This document shows, piece by piece, positions 16,185-23,935 of a stretch of 64,000 nucleotides of DNA. The stretch lies in NCBI GenBank assembly GCA_019694955.1, contig JAIBAX010000004.1, positions 70,001 through 134,000 of the forward strand, in the 5' to 3' direction. The position numbers and the translations under genes are program-made. This DNA comes from Chitinophagales bacterium. Lineage in GTDB: Bacteria; Bacteroidota; Bacteroidia; Chitinophagales; JADIYW01. Numbering within the stretch: the first letter of the stretch is position 1; each line of letters starts with the position of its first letter. Under the pieces are notes generated by a model. That model was not told where the DNA came from. It saw nothing but the letters and a program-made list of their open reading frames with translations, and ran no database searches.

Positions 16185-18972
16185 AGCGAAGCTTTTCCTT
16201 TAAGTATCGACCCGTTAACGACGCCTGATTTTCAGCAATCTTATAAGGATTCCCTTGTTCGACAAGATAACCGCCTTCATCACCGCCAACCGGGCCAAGA
16301 TCTACAATCCAATCTGCACATTTAATCACTTCTAAATTGTGTTCAATAATCATCACACTATGTCCGGATTCGACTAATTGTTGTAATGTCTGCATCAATT
16401 TGCTGATATCATGAAAATGGAGACCTGTTGTAGGTTCATCAAAGATAAAAAGTACGGGTTTTTCTACAATCCCTTTTTTAAGAAAAGTGGCTAATTTTAC
16501 CCGCTGCGCTTCTCCACCTGAAAGTGTTGAAGAAGATTGCCCAAGCTGTATGTAACCCAACCCTACTTGTTGCAAGGGCATCACTAGTTCTATCAATTTC
16601 TTATTTCCTTCAAAAAAGGCAATGGCCTCATCTACGGTAAGATGGAGTATATCGTCGATATTTTTCTCTTTATATTTTACTTCCAATATTTCCTTTTTGA
16701 AGCGCATCCCCTTACATGAATCACACATCAGGTGTACATCTGCCAGGAATTGCATCTCAACAATTTGTTCACCCTCTCCTTTGCACTCATCACAGCGCCC
16801 ACCATCTACGTTAAAAGAAAAATGCTTGGCTTCATAACCCCTGATTTTTGATAAGGGTTGAGATGCCATTAGGTCGCGAATCAAGTCGTAAGCTTTTGTA
16901 TAGGTTACCGGATTTGAGCGGGACGAACGTCCGATAGGGTTTTGGTCAACAAACTCAACCCCTGTTAATTTTTTCCAGTTGCCACCCATGTTTTTAAACT
17001 TGGGCAATTGCGTATTCACCCTATCCAAAGTTGCTTTTAATACGGGATAAATAATTTTTTTCACCAAGGTTGTCTTTCCGGAGCCGCTAACGCCTGTGAT
17101 GACAGTGAGTGCCTGCAACGGAATTTTTACATCAATATGTTTTAAATTATGTTCATAGCAGCCTTCAAATTCGATAAAATTTATGGGCGTTCTATATTGT
17201 TCAGGGATGGAAACTGAAAGTTCTCCGTTGAGGTATTTGGCGGTTAGGGTTTTATTTTCTGTAAGGGCTGTTTTAAAATCTCCGGCAAAGACAATTTCAC
17301 CACCTAAATTCCCTGCATAAGGACCGACATCTACTAAAAAATCTGCTGCACGAATGGCATCTTCTTCATGTTCAACAACGATTACTGTATTGCCGAGGTT
17401 TCTTAAATGCTTTAAAATCTTGACCAATTTTCCTGTATCGTGCGGATGAAGACCAATGCTGGGTTCATCGAGAATATACAATGAGCTGGTAAGGTTGCTG
17501 CCTAATGACCTTGTTAGATGGATTCGTTGGGTTTCTCCACCGGAAAGGGTATTGGCAAACCTATTTAACGTAAGATAATCCAAACCAACATCCTGCATGA
17601 AGCGCAACCTGTTATTGATTTCTACAAGAATTCTTTGCGCAATGCTTTTTTCATAATCTGTAATATCGAGTGTCTTGAAAAATGAGATCAGGTTTTTTAT
17701 GGGCATCAACAAGAGTTCTCCTATATGTTTTCCATTGATTTTCACATATGCAGTATCACCTCTCAAACGACTTCCCTGACATTCCGGGCAAGCGGTTCTA
17801 CCCCTATATCTAGATAACATGACACGATACTGTACTTTGTATAGCTGACTCTCTACATCTTTAAAAAATGCGTGTATTCCATAGAAAGACTTGTCGCCAT
17901 TCCAAAGGAGTTGGTATTGTTCCTTTGTCAATTCTCGAATGGGTTTATGTATGGGAAATCCCAAAGTGGAAGCCTTTTTTATGAACTGATCGCGCCACCA
18001 ACCCATGGTTTCACCCTTCCAAGCTGCTACGCCATAATCATATACGGAGAGGTTTCTATCCGGAATGACAAGGTTTTCATCTATACCGATAATTGTTCCG
18101 AAGCCTTCACATGTTTTACAAGCGCCATAGGGTGAATTAAAATTAAAAAACTGGGAACTGGGTTCTTCAAAACTTATTCCATCCAATTCAAATCGCGTAG
18201 AGAAGCTTTTTCTTTCCTGATGGGGGAAATCAATTACACAAACTCCCTGTCCTTCCTCAAAACCAATGTTTATAGAATCTGCTATTCGGTTTTGCTCTTC
18301 TTCTGTATCATCCACAACGAATCTATCGATGAGAATAAACATTTGTGCGTCGCTATTTATTGGAGTATTTTCATCGAGTATTTCTTCTATTCTTACCACT
18401 TCCTCATTTAAGAGTACCCTGACAAATCCTTTTTGTAACAATTCAGTGAGTACATCTTTCCAGTTTTCATTCTTTTTTAAATGAAGTGGCACCAATACCT
18501 GACCCTTTGTTTTAAGTGGTTGAAGGTTAATAAAATCTATTACACTGGAAACGGTATCTCTGACTACCAATTGACCGGAAACTGGACTATAGGTTTTGCC
18601 GATTTTCGCATACAGCAGGCGCAGGTACTCATATATCTCCGTCATAGTTCCAACGGTTGAGCGGGTGGTAGCTGTGCTAACCCGTTGTTCAAGTGCAATA
18701 GCGGGAGCAATGCCTTTAATATACTCGACATCCGGTTTGTTCATTCTGCTCAGGAATTGTCTTGCATATGAGTTGAGGGATTCCACATAGCGCCTTTGTC
18801 CTTCTGCATATAAGGTATCCATGGTTAAAGACGACTTCCCGCTACCGGAAACCCCTGTGATGACGATGAGTTTGTTATGAGGGATGCTGACATCGACATT
18901 CTTCAGGTTATGCACCCGTGCGCCTTTTATAATTATCTGATTATTAACATTATTTAAGCCTGACTTAACCAT
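16168..18972 (-). CDS. uvrA: UvrA-family excinuclease ATPase, probable paralogue lacking half of one zinc site
   Basis: I choose the ATG at 18972 (934 residues, MVKSGLNN), because the 46-residue upstream extension lacks family similarity. Both ATPase halves are present: Walker A GVSGSGKSSLT and GVSGSGKTTLVKK, ABC signatures LSGGETQRI and LSGGEAQRV, and Walker B segments ILDEPSIGL and IFDEPTTGL. The C-terminal zinc module (CDECKGEG and CDSCKGM) is intact. In the insertion domain only GACKTCEG is present; the preceding CPxC of canonical UvrA is replaced by SFSTRFELDG. The stretch ATTRSTVGTMTEIYEY also differs from the usual NPRSTVGT. It may be a second UvrA rather than the main repair enzyme. 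Confidence 0.9.
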   Translation of the reverse strand: MVKSGLNNVNNQIIIKGARVHNLKNVDVSIPHNKLIVITGVSGSGKSSLTMDTLYAEGQRRYVESLNSYARQFLSRMNKPDVEYIKGIAPAIALEQRVSTATTRSTVGTMTEIYEYLRLLYAKIGKTYSPVSGQLVVRDTVSSVIDFINLQPLKTKGQVLVPLHLKKNENWKDVLTELLQKGFVRVLLNEEVVRIEEILDENTPINSDAQMFILIDRFVVDDTEEEQNRIADSINIGFEEGQGVCVIDFPHQERKSFSTRFELDGISFEEPSSQFFNFNSPYGACKTCEGFGTIIGIDENLVIPDRNLSVYDYGVAAWKGETMGWWRDQFIKKASTLGFPIHKPIRELTKEQYQLLWNGDKSFYGIHAFFKDVESQLYKVQYRVMLSRYRGRTACPECQGSRLRGDTAYVKINGKHIGELLLMPIKNLISFFKTLDITDYEKSIAQRILVEINNRLRFMQDVGLDYLTLNRFANTLSGGETQRIHLTRSLGSNLTSSLYILDEPSIGLHPHDTGKLVKILKHLRNLGNTVIVVEHEEDAIRAADFLVDVGPYAGNLGGEIVFAGDFKTALTENKTLTAKYLNGELSVSIPEQYRTPINFIEFEGCYEHNLKHIDVKIPLQALTVITGVSGSGKTTLVKKIIYPVLKATLDRVNTQLPKFKNMGGNWKKLTGVEFVDQNPIGRSSRSNPVTYTKAYDLIRDLMASQPLSKIRGYEAKHFSFNVDGGRCDECKGEGEQIVEMQFLADVHLMCDSCKGMRFKKEILEVKYKEKNIDDILHLTVDEAIAFFEGNKKLIELVMPLQQVGLGYIQLGQSSSTLSGGEAQRVKLATFLKKGIVEKPVLFIFDEPTTGLHFHDISKLMQTLQQLVESGHSVMIIEHNLEVIKCADWIVDLGPVGGDEGGYLVEQGNPYKIAENQASLTGRYLKEKLRYETSI

Positions 18973-19209
18973 CGATAACTTGCGTTTATGGATATGAATA
19001 TGCAAATTTGCTTGAGGATGCCAAATTACGGTTTTCTTGTGTAAGTCAACACTAAAAAGCTTAGCAATTTGAAAGTCTAAAATATTGTTAAGAAATTTTA
19101 AAAGAGACAATTTTTTTAATAATCAATCGTTTAACTACAAAAAGGAAAGATTTGAGCACAATTTTACATGATAGAAAGGTATTTATAAAAGGTATAAAAA
19201 AGAGTAGTC

Positions 19210-19788
19210 ATGTCGTTGCGTGTTCAAACAGATCCGGAATTAATTCGCCGCTATATTGCAGGTGAAGAAATCGCCTTAGAGGAGTTGATAAGAAGATATC
19301 AGAAACAAGTATTTTCCTTTATTTTATTAAAAGTAAAAGACAGGATACTTGCCGAAGATTTGTTTCAAGATACATTTATTAAAGTAATTGATAGTTTGCG
19401 TTCCGGCAATTATCGTGACGAAGGAAAGTTCATTCCATGGGTATTGCGGATTGCACATAATCTTTGTATCGATTATTTCAGAAGAGCCAGCAGGCATCCT
19501 AAAATAATTACCAGCGAGGGCAAAGATATATTTGAGCTTATGGGCTTCTCTGATGAAAGTAAGGAAGATATCATCATACGAGACCAAACCTATTCTACGA
19601 TGAAGACCTTGGTATCAAGGCTACCTGAAGAGCAAAAAGAAGTCGTGATTTTGCGGCATTATGCAGAATTGAGTTTTAAAGAAATTTCTGAAATTACCGG
19701 AGTGAGTATTAATACCGCTTTGGGTAGAATGCGGTATGCACTTATGGGGCTCAGAAAAATGATGAAAGAAAACGTTATTACGATTTAG
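19210..19788 (+). CDS. ECF-type RNA polymerase sigma factor
   Basis: The 192-residue protein has sigma region 2 (ALEELIRRYQKQVFSFIL and AEDLFQDTFIKV, with FIPWVLRIAHNLCIDYFRR in 2.3-2.4) and region 4 (RLPEEQKEVVILRHYAELSFKEIS with a helix-turn-helix). The size and two-domain form place it in the ECF group. No anti-sigma factor or FecR-like gene lies next to it, so its control is not visible here. It is divergent from the uvrA paralogue, and a stem-loop follows the gene. Confidence 0.9.
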   Translation: MSLRVQTDPELIRRYIAGEEIALEELIRRYQKQVFSFILLKVKDRILAEDLFQDTFIKVIDSLRSGNYRDEGKFIPWVLRIAHNLCIDYFRRASRHPKIITSEGKDIFELMGFSDESKEDIIIRDQTYSTMKTLVSRLPEEQKEVVILRHYAELSFKEISEITGVSINTALGRMRYALMGLRKMMKENVITI

Positions 19789-19822
19789 TTAGTTGGTTAA
19801 TACCTAAGGAGCAATTCCTTTG

Positions 19823-19853
19823 CAAGGGCGCTATTTGTAGGATAGTGCCCTTG
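19823..19853 (+). terminator. Stem-loop after the sigma factor gene
   Basis: A 12-bp stem, CAAGGGCGCTAT/ATAGTGCCCTTG (one G-T pair), with a 7-base loop lies about 35 bases after the stop. The following T content is modest, so termination is likely but not certain. Confidence 0.5.
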
Positions 19854-19978
19854 TTAGTAATGACAGAAACCTTGTTGATTACCTGCACTCATTTTTCTTG
19901 CCATAACACCTGTAAATCAATTTAATATTTAATATGCTGATAATGAAAAGCATATGGTCAGAGTTGCCAAGCAACCAG

Positions 19979-19995
19979 CTATCCACTTATCCACA
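19979..19995 (+). other. Two adjacent DnaA-box-like sites
   Basis: CTATCCACT and TTATCCACA overlap by one base; the second is a perfect match to the E. coli DnaA box. They lie in the 268-base spacer upstream of the repeat protein gene. No AT-rich unwinding region or further cluster was recognised, so this is not claimed as an origin. Confidence 0.3.
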
Positions 19996-20056
19996 GCATT
20001 GTGTACAAAGTTTTTAACATGCGTTGATTTAAACTGATACTTTTGCATATATTTTT

Positions 20057-21133
20057 ATGTTTATGTTAAAAAAGCGAATAAGCATATTGCCCATATTTCT
20101 TACGGTTTTTACTGTTGCAGGTCAGGATTTCCCTTCGAACCCTGAGCCGGGAAGATGTTATGCGAAATGCTATATTCCGGAACAATATGAGACGATAACT
20201 GAGCAGGTATTAATCAAATCCGCATATAAGAAAATTGAAGAAATTCCTGCTTCTTATAAAACAGTTGAAGAAAATAAGCTCATTAAAGAGGCTGTTATAC
20301 GCACCGAAATCATTCCAGCGGAATATAAGACCATTGAAGAACAGATTATGGTTAAGCCTGAGCGAATTGAGTATGAGGAAATTCCTGCGGTGTATGAAGA
20401 GGTAGAGCAACAGATTTTAGTAACACCTTCGTCCATCAAATACGTTGAAGTTCCCGCCGTATATGAAACAGTTGTTGAGTATTTAGAGACAGCTCCCCCT
20501 ACCAATAAATGGGAAAAAAAGCCAGCAACAGATTGTACCTCAAATAATCCGAAAGATTGTTTGTTATGGTGTAATGTTCAGGTTCCGGCAGAAAACAAAG
20601 CCATCAGCAAACAAGTATTGATTACGCCTGCCACCATACAGCCCGTAGAAATTCCTGCGGAATATAAAACTATCAAGGAAAAGGTACTTAAGACGCCAGC
20701 ATCGACCAAACAAATTATTATACCCGCAGAATACAAAACGATTACGAAACAGGTTTTAGTAAAACCGGCAGAAAAAAAAGAAATAGTGGAACCTGCCGTT
20801 TACCAAAACATTACAAGGAATGTTTTAGATCAGCCTGCAAGAACCATAGAAATAGAAGTTCCTGCACAATATAAAACCATCACCAAAACGATTCTAAAGG
20901 AAAAAAGCGGTTACTCGGAATGGAAAGAAGTACTGTGTGACACGGAGCGTCCATCAACATTGTTACAAGTACAGGAAGTTCTGATAAAAAAGGGATATAT
21001 ATTAAGCGACAGGGTAGTTGTTGGCGATGAGATGCAAACAATGAATGCATTAATAAAATTCCAAAGCGATAACAATTTACCAACAGGACAATTAGATTTT
21101 GAAACGCTTTCCGCTTTAGGTATACATCTTTAA
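20057..21133 (+). CDS. Exported repeat protein (ten EYKTI-type repeats) with C-terminal peptidoglycan-binding-like domain
   Basis: This 358-residue protein has a signal peptide (MLKKRISILPIFLTVFTVAG; a start at 20063 is also possible). About ten imperfect repeats of 22-23 residues follow, with the pattern I/VPA-x-Y-K/E-T-I-x-x-x-VL-x-x-PA, broken in the middle by a cysteine-containing segment (ATDCTSNNPKDCLLWCNVQ). The last 65 residues resemble a PG_binding_1 helix bundle (LLQVQEVLIKKGYILS and ALIKFQSDNNLPTGQLDFETLSALGI). It is probably envelope-associated. I know no defined function for the repeats. A -7-like box TACTTTTG lies about 12 bases before the ATG. Confidence 0.75.
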   Translation: MFMLKKRISILPIFLTVFTVAGQDFPSNPEPGRCYAKCYIPEQYETITEQVLIKSAYKKIEEIPASYKTVEENKLIKEAVIRTEIIPAEYKTIEEQIMVKPERIEYEEIPAVYEEVEQQILVTPSSIKYVEVPAVYETVVEYLETAPPTNKWEKKPATDCTSNNPKDCLLWCNVQVPAENKAISKQVLITPATIQPVEIPAEYKTIKEKVLKTPASTKQIIIPAEYKTITKQVLVKPAEKKEIVEPAVYQNITRNVLDQPARTIEIEVPAQYKTITKTILKEKSGYSEWKEVLCDTERPSTLLQVQEVLIKKGYILSDRVVVGDEMQTMNALIKFQSDNNLPTGQLDFETLSALGIHL

Positions 21134-21178
21134 AGCAAACTTCACAATCAAAACGCTTTATTTGCGTAATTTTGCGAA

Positions 21179-21625
21179 GTGAAAAGGGTGCTAATTCTTG
21201 TTACAGCGATATTACTTATAACATCTTGCAAGAATGGAATATATTTTGGCAAGCGGTTTCCTACTGCAAATAGCATCTCTCAAGATTCCTTGTATACTTT
21301 ACTTACAACGGACACACTAATTAAAGGGGTAAAAGTTAATGGAATTGTTGATTTTGTTTGTCAACAAGAAGGATGTTGGTTTACATACCTTACCAGTGAC
21401 GGCGAGATTATCCGAGTAATGTTAAAAAACAAAGCTTATGTGATTCCCAATGAAATCAATTTGAAGTCTGCCATTTGTTTAGGTGACGGTAGGCGAAAGG
21501 TATTTCCTCCGGAAGAATTAAAAAGAATCTATCAGCAAGCTGGCTATCCACCAAAAACATGGGATACCATAGAAAATGCTCAAGTTCATTATATCCTGGA
21601 AGCGGAATCCATCTTCCTCTATTAA
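21179..21625 (+). CDS. Small lipoprotein, possibly DUF4920-like
   Basis: The 148-residue protein starts at a GTG. The signal MKRVLILVTAILLI ends in TSCKN, a good lipobox. The mature part has VNGIVDFVCQQEGCWFTYL, which resembles the VxxVCxxxGCWM core of DUF4920 proteins, with two cysteines that could bind a metal or form a disulfide. The C-terminal third has no recognisable motif. It begins 45 bases after the repeat protein on the same strand and may be co-transcribed with it. Confidence 0.65.
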   Translation: MKRVLILVTAILLITSCKNGIYFGKRFPTANSISQDSLYTLLTTDTLIKGVKVNGIVDFVCQQEGCWFTYLTSDGEIIRVMLKNKAYVIPNEINLKSAICLGDGRRKVFPPEELKRIYQQAGYPPKTWDTIENAQVHYILEAESIFLY

Positions 21626-21673
21626 GGCCGAATTATAGCAAAAGTAGTTATAAAATAGTCCATAAGTAAAATC

Positions 21674-21737
21674 TAATTCCCTGTATACGTCGACACGTGA
21701 ACACAAGTGGACTGCTTTATACATCATTCTGGGATTA
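21674..21737 (+). repeat. Dispersed hairpin repeat, copy A
   Basis: The copy begins with AATTCCCTG, has a GTCGAC-containing inverted centre (ACGT-CGAC-ACGT) and continues with GTGGACTGCTTTATACATCA. It aligns to copies at 45197, 48377 and, in reverse orientation, 60539. It is the most diverged of the four. Confidence 0.7.
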
Positions 21738-21880
21738 TTTGTTCATTGGAAGATGCTTCACCCGCCATTTGTCAAGATGCAAACCGTATGAATCGTTGAT
21801 GAATACATGTTATTTTAGCATAAAAAGTAGGAATGTCTTTAAATTATCTTTAGCATAACATATTTTTTTAGCCTTAACTA

Positions 21881-21910
21881 TTGGTTTTTTACAATATAGC
21901 TTTATCTTTG
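21881..21910 (+). promoter_or_regulatory. Promoter of the tRNA-Lys/tRNA-Leu unit
   Basis: TTG at 21881-21883, a 19-base spacer and TATCTTTG at 21903-21910 match the Bacteroidota housekeeping consensus TTG-N19-TAnnTTTG exactly. The tRNA starts 28 bases downstream. Confidence 0.8.
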
Positions 21911-21938
21911 CACCACCTTTTTAAAAAGGTAAGTTCTT

Positions 21939-22011
21939 GATTCCGTAGCTCAGCCGGTAGAGCAATACACTTTTAATGTATGGGTCCTGGGTTCGAATCC
22001 CAGCGGGATCA
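21939..22011 (+). tRNA. tRNA-Lys (anticodon TTT)
   Basis: The cloverleaf is complete. The acceptor stem GATTCCG pairs with CGGGATC (one G-T pair), the D-arm is GCTC/GAGC, the anticodon loop reads CTTTTAA with anticodon TTT, and the T-arm contains GGTTCGAATCC. The CCA end is not encoded. A terminator-like hairpin follows. Confidence 0.96.
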
Positions 22012-22018
22012 CAGATTT

Positions 22019-22038
22019 GCCCCTTACGGGGCATTTTT
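22019..22038 (+). terminator. Terminator-like hairpin after tRNA-Lys
   Basis: GCCCC-TTAC-GGGGC is followed by ATTTTT. It lies between tRNA-Lys and tRNA-Leu, so partial read-through or processing would be needed if both share the upstream promoter. Confidence 0.7.
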
Positions 22039-22050
22039 GTTTACAAGCAT

Positions 22051-22134
22051 GCCCGGGTGGTGAAATTGGTAGACACGCTACTTTGAGGTGGTAGTGGTCG
22101 CAAGGCTGTGCTGGTTCGAGTCCAGTCCCGGGCA
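22051..22134 (+). tRNA. tRNA-Leu (anticodon GAG)
   Basis: The acceptor stem GCCCGGG pairs with CCCGGGC. The anticodon stem CTACT/GGTAG closes a loop with GAG, and a long variable arm (GTGGTCGCAAGGCTGT region) marks a class II tRNA. The T-arm GGTTCGAGTCC is standard. The length is 84 bases and CCA is not encoded. Confidence 0.95.
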
Positions 22135-22140
22135 CTCTTA

Positions 22141-23838
22141 TTATTGCTTGATTATCTTCTTAATCATACTGGTTCCATCCAAAAATGTAATCTTCACAGC
22201 AAGCATACCGGAAGACAATTGCTCCAACCCAATTTGTGCACTCCATTTATCCTCTGGGGTGTAGTTCACCGCTCTACCTAACACATCTGTTATTTCCACA
22301 GAAGACATTTCTTCCCCTGCTCTAATATTCAATTCCCCGGTTGCCGGATTAGGAAAGGCAACCACCTCTATGGTTTGCGCTACTCTTTCTGCATTTGGAA
22401 GCGAGTATTTTATATCTAAATATGGCGTCCAAGGTTCATCGGGATTTGTTGTCAATCCATTGTAATAACTGATTAACTCGTTTGTATTGCAATCGTAGGA
22501 AATGCGAAACTGTGTTATACCAGAGGTATTGATAAATTGTAAAGCGGGCGTAGTCAAGTCAATTCTAGTAGAAAAATCATTTTTATAGGCTTGTCCAACA
22601 AAACAACCTGCATCAGAAAAGCTCATCTCTGTATCATAGTCCATTGCTTCAACCTGTGGATTATTTATATATCCTTCATTAATTTCTAATAGGGCGTTAT
22701 TTGGAAATATTCGCTTCAGAGGGTTCGAGCCATCAACGCCTTTACGTGTAATAAAGATGCTGGCATGTTCTATAATTGCATTATCGGGAATGGAGGCCGT
22801 ATTAAAAGAAAAGATTCCTTTATAGCTGGTATTATCCTTTCCTTTACCTACTTTCACATCATTTGTTCCGGTGACGCCCGATGACGACACCCATCCATCC
22901 AAAGCACCTTCTGAGCGGATGCTTTCAGTGGGATAGTCTCTTAATTGTTCTGAAATAGCTTTCTTTATATGGTTGCCGGCAAACACGGTAAACCCTTCAG
23001 GACCTAAATGATATGCATCAAACCCCCATAAACCCATTGCCTTTTGTGGCGTTGGATATCTGGGATCACCATATGGGAAAGGCACACTTTTAGGGGCATA
23101 AGGTGGGAGAATCAGATAATCATATCCTAGTGGTGATGTATTTGGAGTGTTCTCGGGTTGTCCAAAGGCATATTGCATCAACCCCAGATTTTGAACATAG
23201 GTCATATTAGTATGTGTTTTAGACCATTGCTCTCGCTTTGACTCTATGTATTGTAAAGTTGTATTTGCTTGCAACGGTGTTGGTGAACCAAAGCTATACC
23301 AAGAGTCGATATATGGATTTCCCGGTAAATCAATCAGTGGATCCACAAAATTAGGATAGTCATAACTGGGAAGAACAATTCTGACATCAGGACGGATGGA
23401 GCGAATGACGTCTACGACTGAGTCCATACCGACATTTGTTCTAGCTAAGGAAGCATCCAGCTGTTCTATTGGATCGCCATAATCCCAGTCCCAAACAAAA
23501 TCATTTCCTCCTAATTGCAAAACTACTACTTCAATTTCCGGGTGGAGGGTAAGCGTTTTGCGAATAAATTGTTTGCCCAATCCTTTTGTCCAAGAACCTG
23601 TTTGTGCACCCAATAATACGGTAGAGCTTCCTAATTCTACAACATCTGCAAATCCATACTTTTTCAGGGCTTCCCTGTAAGCATGGTAAGACCACATGAA
23701 CTGACCCCAGCTATCTCCAACCAAGAGAATTTTACTTGAAACCTTTTGGTCACAACCATTGGGTGGCTGTGCATTTGAGGTAAAGGGTTGAAAGAGAAAT
23801 ATGGTCAATAAACTAAAGGCATAAAATAATTTTTTCAT
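22141..23838 (-). CDS. Secreted SGNH/GDSL-type hydrolase with T9SS sorting domain
   Basis: The ATG at 23838 gives 565 residues with a clear signal peptide (MKKLFYAFSLLTIFLFQPFT, ending SNAQ). The SGNH domain follows, with block I ILLVGDSWGQF (serine nucleophile), a block III-like QLGGNDFVWDWDYGD, and a late DAYHLGPEGF supplying Asp and His. A beta-rich middle (about 320-480) resembles a DNRLRE/CBM-like domain (IPDNAIIEHASIFITRKGV). The last 75 residues (VVAFPNPATGELNI to the final KKIIKQ) are a type A T9SS C-terminal signal. It is likely secreted or surface-bound through T9SS; ester or carbohydrate substrates are unknown. Confidence 0.87.
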   Translation of the reverse strand: MKKLFYAFSLLTIFLFQPFTSNAQPPNGCDQKVSSKILLVGDSWGQFMWSYHAYREALKKYGFADVVELGSSTVLLGAQTGSWTKGLGKQFIRKTLTLHPEIEVVVLQLGGNDFVWDWDYGDPIEQLDASLARTNVGMDSVVDVIRSIRPDVRIVLPSYDYPNFVDPLIDLPGNPYIDSWYSFGSPTPLQANTTLQYIESKREQWSKTHTNMTYVQNLGLMQYAFGQPENTPNTSPLGYDYLILPPYAPKSVPFPYGDPRYPTPQKAMGLWGFDAYHLGPEGFTVFAGNHIKKAISEQLRDYPTESIRSEGALDGWVSSSGVTGTNDVKVGKGKDNTSYKGIFSFNTASIPDNAIIEHASIFITRKGVDGSNPLKRIFPNNALLEINEGYINNPQVEAMDYDTEMSFSDAGCFVGQAYKNDFSTRIDLTTPALQFINTSGITQFRISYDCNTNELISYYNGLTTNPDEPWTPYLDIKYSLPNAERVAQTIEVVAFPNPATGELNIRAGEEMSSVEITDVLGRAVNYTPEDKWSAQIGLEQLSSGMLAVKITFLDGTSMIKKIIKQ

Positions 23839-23884
23839 AATATGTTGATTTGGCAACATGAAATTAACCAAAAATCAACAAATC

Positions 23885-23916
23885 ACAAAAAAAGGGAGCC
23901 AAAACTGACTCCCTTT
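23885..23916 (-). terminator. Terminator of the giant T9SS protein gene
   Basis: On the reverse strand AAAGGGAG...CTCCCTTT forms an 8-bp stem followed by a run of T residues, just after the stop of the 2215-residue protein. Confidence 0.8.
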
Positions 23917-23935
23917 AAAAATAAAGTGTATAATT

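Larger units (their letters stand above)
21626..21938. other. Spacer with a dispersed repeat and the tRNA promoter
   Basis: The 313-base stretch has no gene. It contains one copy of the dispersed hairpin repeat (21674-21737), an AT-rich region, and a strong promoter for the downstream tRNA genes. Confidence 0.7.

Noticed and set aside
20254-20505. Reverse-strand frames opposite the EYKTI repeat protein
   Set aside because: They mirror the repeated codons of the real gene and have no independent support.
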